Origin: Rhizophagus irregularis
Taxonomy: Eukaryota; Glomeromycota; Glomeromycetes; Glomerales; Glomeraceae
Direction of reading: 5' to 3'
DNA: 64,000 bases
Assembly: GCF_026210795.1 (NCBI RefSeq)
Contig: NC_089446.1
Coordinates: 372,001-436,000 of the forward strand
Below, one piece after another: positions 59,778 through 64,000 of this stretch. Every line of letters starts with the position of its first letter. Position 1 is the first letter of the stretch. Below the pieces are notes generated by a model that saw only the letters and a program-made list of their open reading frames with translations, had not been told where the DNA came from and ran no database searches. The translations under genes and the position numbers were made by a program.

Positions 59778-61800
59778 TTAGTTTTTGGAACTTTCCATTT
59801 TGTTTTGGACGAATGAAAACTTGATCTTTATTAAAAATTTACTATCCTGTTCGGCAATAATAAGAGGGAAAAAGGCAAAATCTACTTCATTTTTTTTAAT
59901 ATTTCCACTCTCCCAGGATCCTTCCATAAGATGTGTTTCTATATGGGCACCAGATTTAAACCATTGAATTTTTGGTATCGGTTCTTGAGCTTTCAAACAA
60001 AACCAAAGTTTCATGCCAGTACGAATAACATTTTCGGCTTCGGAGTATAAAACTTTCTTCCTTTCTTCATCAATCATTTCACGATACTTATCCATTTTAT
60101 TCAATATATTAATAACAAGTTTCTTCATATGTGGATGATTAGATTTAGCGAATCCACGAGATCCTAGAGCAGCATAATTATGCTTGTTGGCGAATTTTAA
60201 CTGGAGTTATAGTAGTAATGCTGTCTTTTCCTTCGCGACGTTTAGCCAATTGGTTTGTATACCAAACGAGATTTTGAGTATGATATACTATATACGATTC
60301 AAGATGTCCATCAGCAAAAGTCTTAGAATTTTCAGAAAAACTATATAAATTATCCGCATTATTAAATATTGTTTCAAGAATCATTCGTTGAAGAGCAGCT
60401 GCTAAATAATTTTTAATCTCTTTAGAATTGAGATTTGTTTTACACTCATATTTAGTCAATAAATTTTTAGCAGCATTCTCATCAATTTTAATAGATTTTC
60501 CTTTAACTTTAGTAAAATCAGCTAATAAATATTGAAATTTTTCAATATCTTTGGTTAATTGAATAGGATTGTTAAATGTGTCATCACTCCAACGAACGTT
60601 TGTTGCACTTCCTAGAGCAGCCTGATAACCTGATGCTTCATCGTTAGCTGATTTTGCTTCTTTGCGTAACTCGTTTGCTTCTTCTTGAAGTTGACTTATA
60701 TGTTCTTCGTAGAATAATTTCATTTTATCGTTACATTCTTGAAGTCGGTTTACACGTTCTTCATACTCTGGCTTAATTTTACTTTCACGTTCTTGTAGTT
60801 GATTTATTTGTGTTACGTATTCTGATTTCTGATGTTTTATTTGCGTTTCGTATTCCGATTTCATTTTATCGTTATGTTCTTGCAGTTCTTTAATTTGTGT
60901 TTCATATTCCGATTTCATTTTATCGTTATGTTCCTGCAGTTGTTTTATTTGTGTTTCATATTCCGATTTCATTTTATCAAAATTGAAAGTTATTTTGTTA
61001 TAATCATCTATAAGCTCTCTAGTATGACTTGTTTCTGTTTGATCCGCTTGTGATAAGAGTTCTGAATTTTGTTTACGAAGTCTATCATTTTCGGCTAATA
61101 GTTCATTTGTGACCGCTTTTTTTTGCTTAAGTAATTCGGCATAATATGGATTTGTAATACAATGATATCCTTCCATATCGTGACTTGTCTTATGAGTTTT
61201 TAAGGTAGTTCTCAAAAATGCAATTTTTGCTTGAATCTTTTGATGAGTCATAAATCTTAAAACTGAACGTTGCTCAACGCTCATTTGTCCTATTGTTTTG
61301 ATAATCAAATTAGCATTCTCAAATATTATTTGTAAATAATTAAATATAAAATCTAATAATTCATTTCTTTTTTTATCATCAAAATTGGAATCACGAATAT
61401 CTTTACATCTCTTAATTAAATCCAAACAAAAATTATAAGAATATGAATTAATCATTCTCGCATTAAATATTTCATCTGTTTCGTTCTTAATTATGTCCAA
61501 TCCTATTTCAATATTTTTTTGTTCGGAACTTTTTCTTTCTTCTAAAACGAGGATTATCCATCTAACGAGATCATTTTGCCAATATTCGTCGTTTCCGAAC
61601 CATTCTGCGGTGCGCCATTGCGTTTGATCAATCTTTTCCTGCTTCAAAAGTGCGGGAGGAGAAGTGGTAACGGAAGAGGATGTAGATGACGAAGGTTGAG
61701 ATACAATATTTTGTGAAGGAGGTGAATTTTGTCGTTGAGGAGATACCACTTTAGCATACGAAGTCATCTGTTTATTTTCGGCTGAATCCTGCCCACTCAT
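59778..61800 (-). CDS. Coiled-coil family protein with a frame break near the 3' end
   Basis: ATG at 61800 opens a 540-codon frame ending ITPVKIRQQA-stop at 60178. The family continues in the next frame from NYAALGSRGFAKSN (about 60166) to the stop at 59778, matching DVYSALRCRGF...HLMQGAF of the paralogue at 9-1622. So a one-base shift near 60172 seems to cut off the last ~125 residues. Layout: Ser/Pro/Gln-rich start (residues 1-50), a helical domain shared with the paralogue (60-210), a coiled coil with 18-residue repeats (DKMKSEYETQIKQLQEHN, about 270-360), then the conserved LADFTKVKG...TPVKIRQ domain (410-538). No known domain. It is head-to-head with the Hsp70-like gene at 62498, 697 bp away. 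It may still make a 540-residue protein; a sequencing error in the frame break is possible. Confidence 0.75.
60835..60985. repeat. 54-bp coding tandem repeat
   Basis: Three near-identical 54-bp units on the minus strand encode DKMKSEYETQIK-LQEHN in the coiled coil of the gene above. Length changes by whole units would keep the heptad register close (18 residues). Confidence 0.85.
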
Positions 61801-62497
61801 TTTGTTTTATCTTGTTTTTTTTTAAAAAAAAAAGAAAAAATTCTGAATGATTTTTTATTTAAAAAATGATAAATTTTCAAAACAACTTCTTAGAAAAATG
61901 AACAAGAGTAAAATGAAAATTGTTATCGATATGAAATGCAAATAATCAATATAAGTTATGGTGTATAACCTGTATCGGCACGACAATCTACTATATCTGT
62001 GATTATCTGTGAAAATCTACATAATTCGTTACTAGATGGGTTAGATGGGTACGGCACTGGAAGCCACGCGGCTTTTGCTGTATAATCGGGGCTTTTCGTG
62101 GCTCTGTCGATGGCTTCTAACCCCGGAAGTGTGCTCAATTGGTTACCTCATAAAAATCTTGATTTCGGGAATCAGTATAACGATTTCTTAGGTTTCTTAT
62201 TGAAGAACGCATTTTGTTTTTGTTTACTCATATTTATAATTCCTTTTCAACTAAATTTTTTTTTTTGCTCTTTGATTTAAATTAAGAATAAAAGGATTAA
62301 ACAACAATCTACTCAATTTAATCAGTTAAATTAAAATTACAAAATCATACAGAGTTGTTCTCAGAGTACTCTTTTGATTCATCTTATTCGTTGTTGCACA
62401 ACTTCAAGCGTATAAAATAAAATATAATTGAAATTTTTTAATTACTAAATACCTCGTTTCTACTGCTTTAGAAAAGGAATTATTGAATTTTTTAATC
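61801..62497. promoter_or_regulatory. Divergent intergenic region 2
   Basis: 697 bp between the coiled-coil gene and the Hsp70-like gene. 61960-62160 is distinctly more GC-rich than its surroundings (near GGCACTGGAAGCCACGCGGC) and has a GATGGGTTAGATGGGTACGG near-repeat; it could be an untranslated exon or promoter core. The GTTACGCTAAA motif of the other divergent region is not seen here. Confidence 0.4.
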
Positions 62498-64000
62498 ATG
62501 AGTCTCAAAGATTTTCGTGTTGTAGTCGCTATAGGTATTCTTTGATCGACTTCTTTTCTTTAGTTTTTCAATATGGACCTAATTAATATCTTTTTCTCAA
62601 TCCAATATTTTGAAGACTTTGGAACTACATACTCAGGTAAAAAAAAAAAATTTAATAAAATATAAAATATGTAACATTAATTATTTAATTTTTTAATACA
62701 AACCCTTCACTGTATATTATATTTAGGATTCGCTTATGCAAATCAAATAAACCCGGATATCACAGTTAACGAATTATGGTAAATGGGATTATCTTTTCCG
62801 TAGTATTATTAAAAAACGAAATTATTTTTTTACCCTTTTTATGCATTTTTTATTCTCTATTAGGCCTGGACAATTTAAAACAAGATTAACTATGCATAAA
62901 ACAAATACAGTTCTTCAATATAATACAACGTCATCGGATCCAAAAAAATGGACAGTAAATTATTGGGGATTTCCAGCGTTAGCTCAAGAACCAACAAAAA
63001 GATCTCGTCATCAATCCTCGGAGACTAATAATACTTTACCTGTTGAATTATTCAAATTACTTCTAGCCGATAATCTTAGAAATTATGAAAAACCTTATCT
63101 TCCTAATGGTCTTGATTATGAAAAAGCAATTTCTGATTATTTTTCTCAGATGAAATCTGTAAATATTAGAAACAATTAAATTATACTTTCTTTCTTTTTT
63201 TCTTTTTTTTTTGAAGAAATTGATTAGAAACTGCATCATTTTTTTTTATAGTTAATTGAAGAGGTTTTGAACAAGCGATGGCCTGGTATTAAATTTACTC
63301 AAGTTCGATTCGTCTTCACCGTACCAGCTGAATGGTAACTATTCGTTTTACTCCATATAATTTTTACACCACCTTATCAGTGCCCCACTTTTAGAGAATT
63401 CCGTTTTGTTGGCCGAATAGTCACATGATTATTTCTTTATTTTTAAAAATTAAATTTTTGTAGGAGACCTCATACTATTGGTATTCTTCAAGATTGTATT
63501 CATAAAGCCGGATTTACTGAAACAAAACACTTAAATAATAATTTAGAATTTACGACTGAACGTAGGTGAAAAGAGTCAATTATTTAATCTCGAAATAGGT
63601 TCTTAAAACATTTCTTTAAATTATAGCGGAAGCCGCAGCAATTTACGCCATGGGAAAACTTGGGGAACATAGGATCCAAGAGGGATGTAAGCAAAACATA
63701 TTTATTTGTCTTATTTATTTATAAATAATAAGTGATAATATAATAAAATATATTCCATTAATACATTGTCTATATTAGCCTCATTTATGGTCGTCGATTG
63801 TGGCGGTGGTACAGTCGATTTGACAACACGAACGTTGTTACCTAATAATAAATTAAGTGAAATTACGGAACGTACGGGCGGTCTATGTGGAAGTACATAT
63901 ATTGATAGAGAATTTGCTAGATTTCTCGAAAAGAAATTAGGATTCGCAGCTGTGGATAAATTCAGAAGGGAAAATTATGGACAATACCAATCTTTAATCC
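62498..64000 (+). CDS. Hsp70-like ATPase, 5' part (runs off window)
   Basis: Eight exons, all in phase: 62498-62534, 62616-62636, 62727-62778, 62864-63158, 63252-63334, 63464-63561, 63627-63686, 63779 onward. The start is ATG 62498 (MSLKDFRVVVAI). Exon 2 is only 21 nt and encodes the phosphate-1 loop DFGTTYSG with its neighbours. Then WPGQFKTRLTMHKTNTVLQY, VELFKLLLAD, VRFVFTVPAEW, PEAAAIYAMG, and VVDCGGGTVDLTTRTLLPN (phosphate-2, intact). Unlike the fusion gene at 29502, both loops are canonical, so ATP binding and hydrolysis are expected. The family is the divergent, HSPA12-like Hsp70 group that is expanded in these fungi. The rest lies beyond 64000. Confidence 0.85.

Larger units (their letters stand above)
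56585..59840. repeat. 3.26 kb segmental duplication, copy 2
   Basis: Nearly identical to 43840-47094. Its right end runs on without a break into the coiled-coil gene at 59778-61800, so this copy looks like the source and copy 1 the derived one, or both derive from a longer locus. Confidence 0.95.

Overview
The window looks like nuclear DNA of an arbuscular mycorrhizal fungus (Glomeromycotina, most like Rhizophagus). It is very AT-rich, its coding exons are short and separated by 60-100 bp GT-AG introns, and its gene content is that of the expanded families of these fungi: TKL-like kinases with an FxxWTSGN preamble, Hsp70-like ATPases, BTB-TLDc proteins, F-box/LRR proteins, a sacsin-like GHKL ATPase, a NYN-domain protein and a trihelix/Myb-SANT protein. 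The species assignment rests on recalled family resemblance and no search was run. I saw no rRNA, tRNA or CRISPR.

Layout. 1-3 kb: a coiled-coil gene (minus) head-to-head with a decayed Hsp70-like gene (plus). 5.2-7.5 kb and 22.6-24.9 kb: two recently duplicated nine-exon protein kinases that share introns and upstream DNA. 12.9-15.6 kb: a truncated sacsin/DUF3684-like ATPase. 16.8-17.3 kb: a minisatellite. 25.4-26.5 kb: foldback and inverted repeats. 27.2-28.6 kb: a NYN-domain protein. 29.5-32.0 kb: a coiled coil fused to an Hsp70-like ATPase, six exons. 34.0-36.2 kb: BTB-TLDc with two ZZ zinc fingers. 39.1-43.2 kb: an F-box/LRR gene and its decayed neighbour copy, with MITEs around them.

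43.8-47.1 kb and 56.6-59.8 kb form a 3.26 kb duplication that is almost identical; each copy carries a spliced two-exon coiled-coil gene and a decayed gene. Between them lie an array of at least a dozen short exon-like pieces separated by similar intron-like spacers (48.5-50.7 kb), a decayed transposase-like gene, a decayed coiled-coil gene and a trihelix-RS gene. 59.8-64 kb: a second head-to-head pair of coiled-coil gene (minus) and Hsp70-like gene (plus, running off the window).

The best candidate for an undescribed system is the recurring partnership of a coiled-coil protein with an Hsp70-like ATPase: divergent neighbours at both ends of the window and a single fused polypeptide in the middle. 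The second is the micro-exon array at 48.5-50.7 kb. Exon structures were worked out by hand from splice motifs and reading-frame phase; none has transcript support here.
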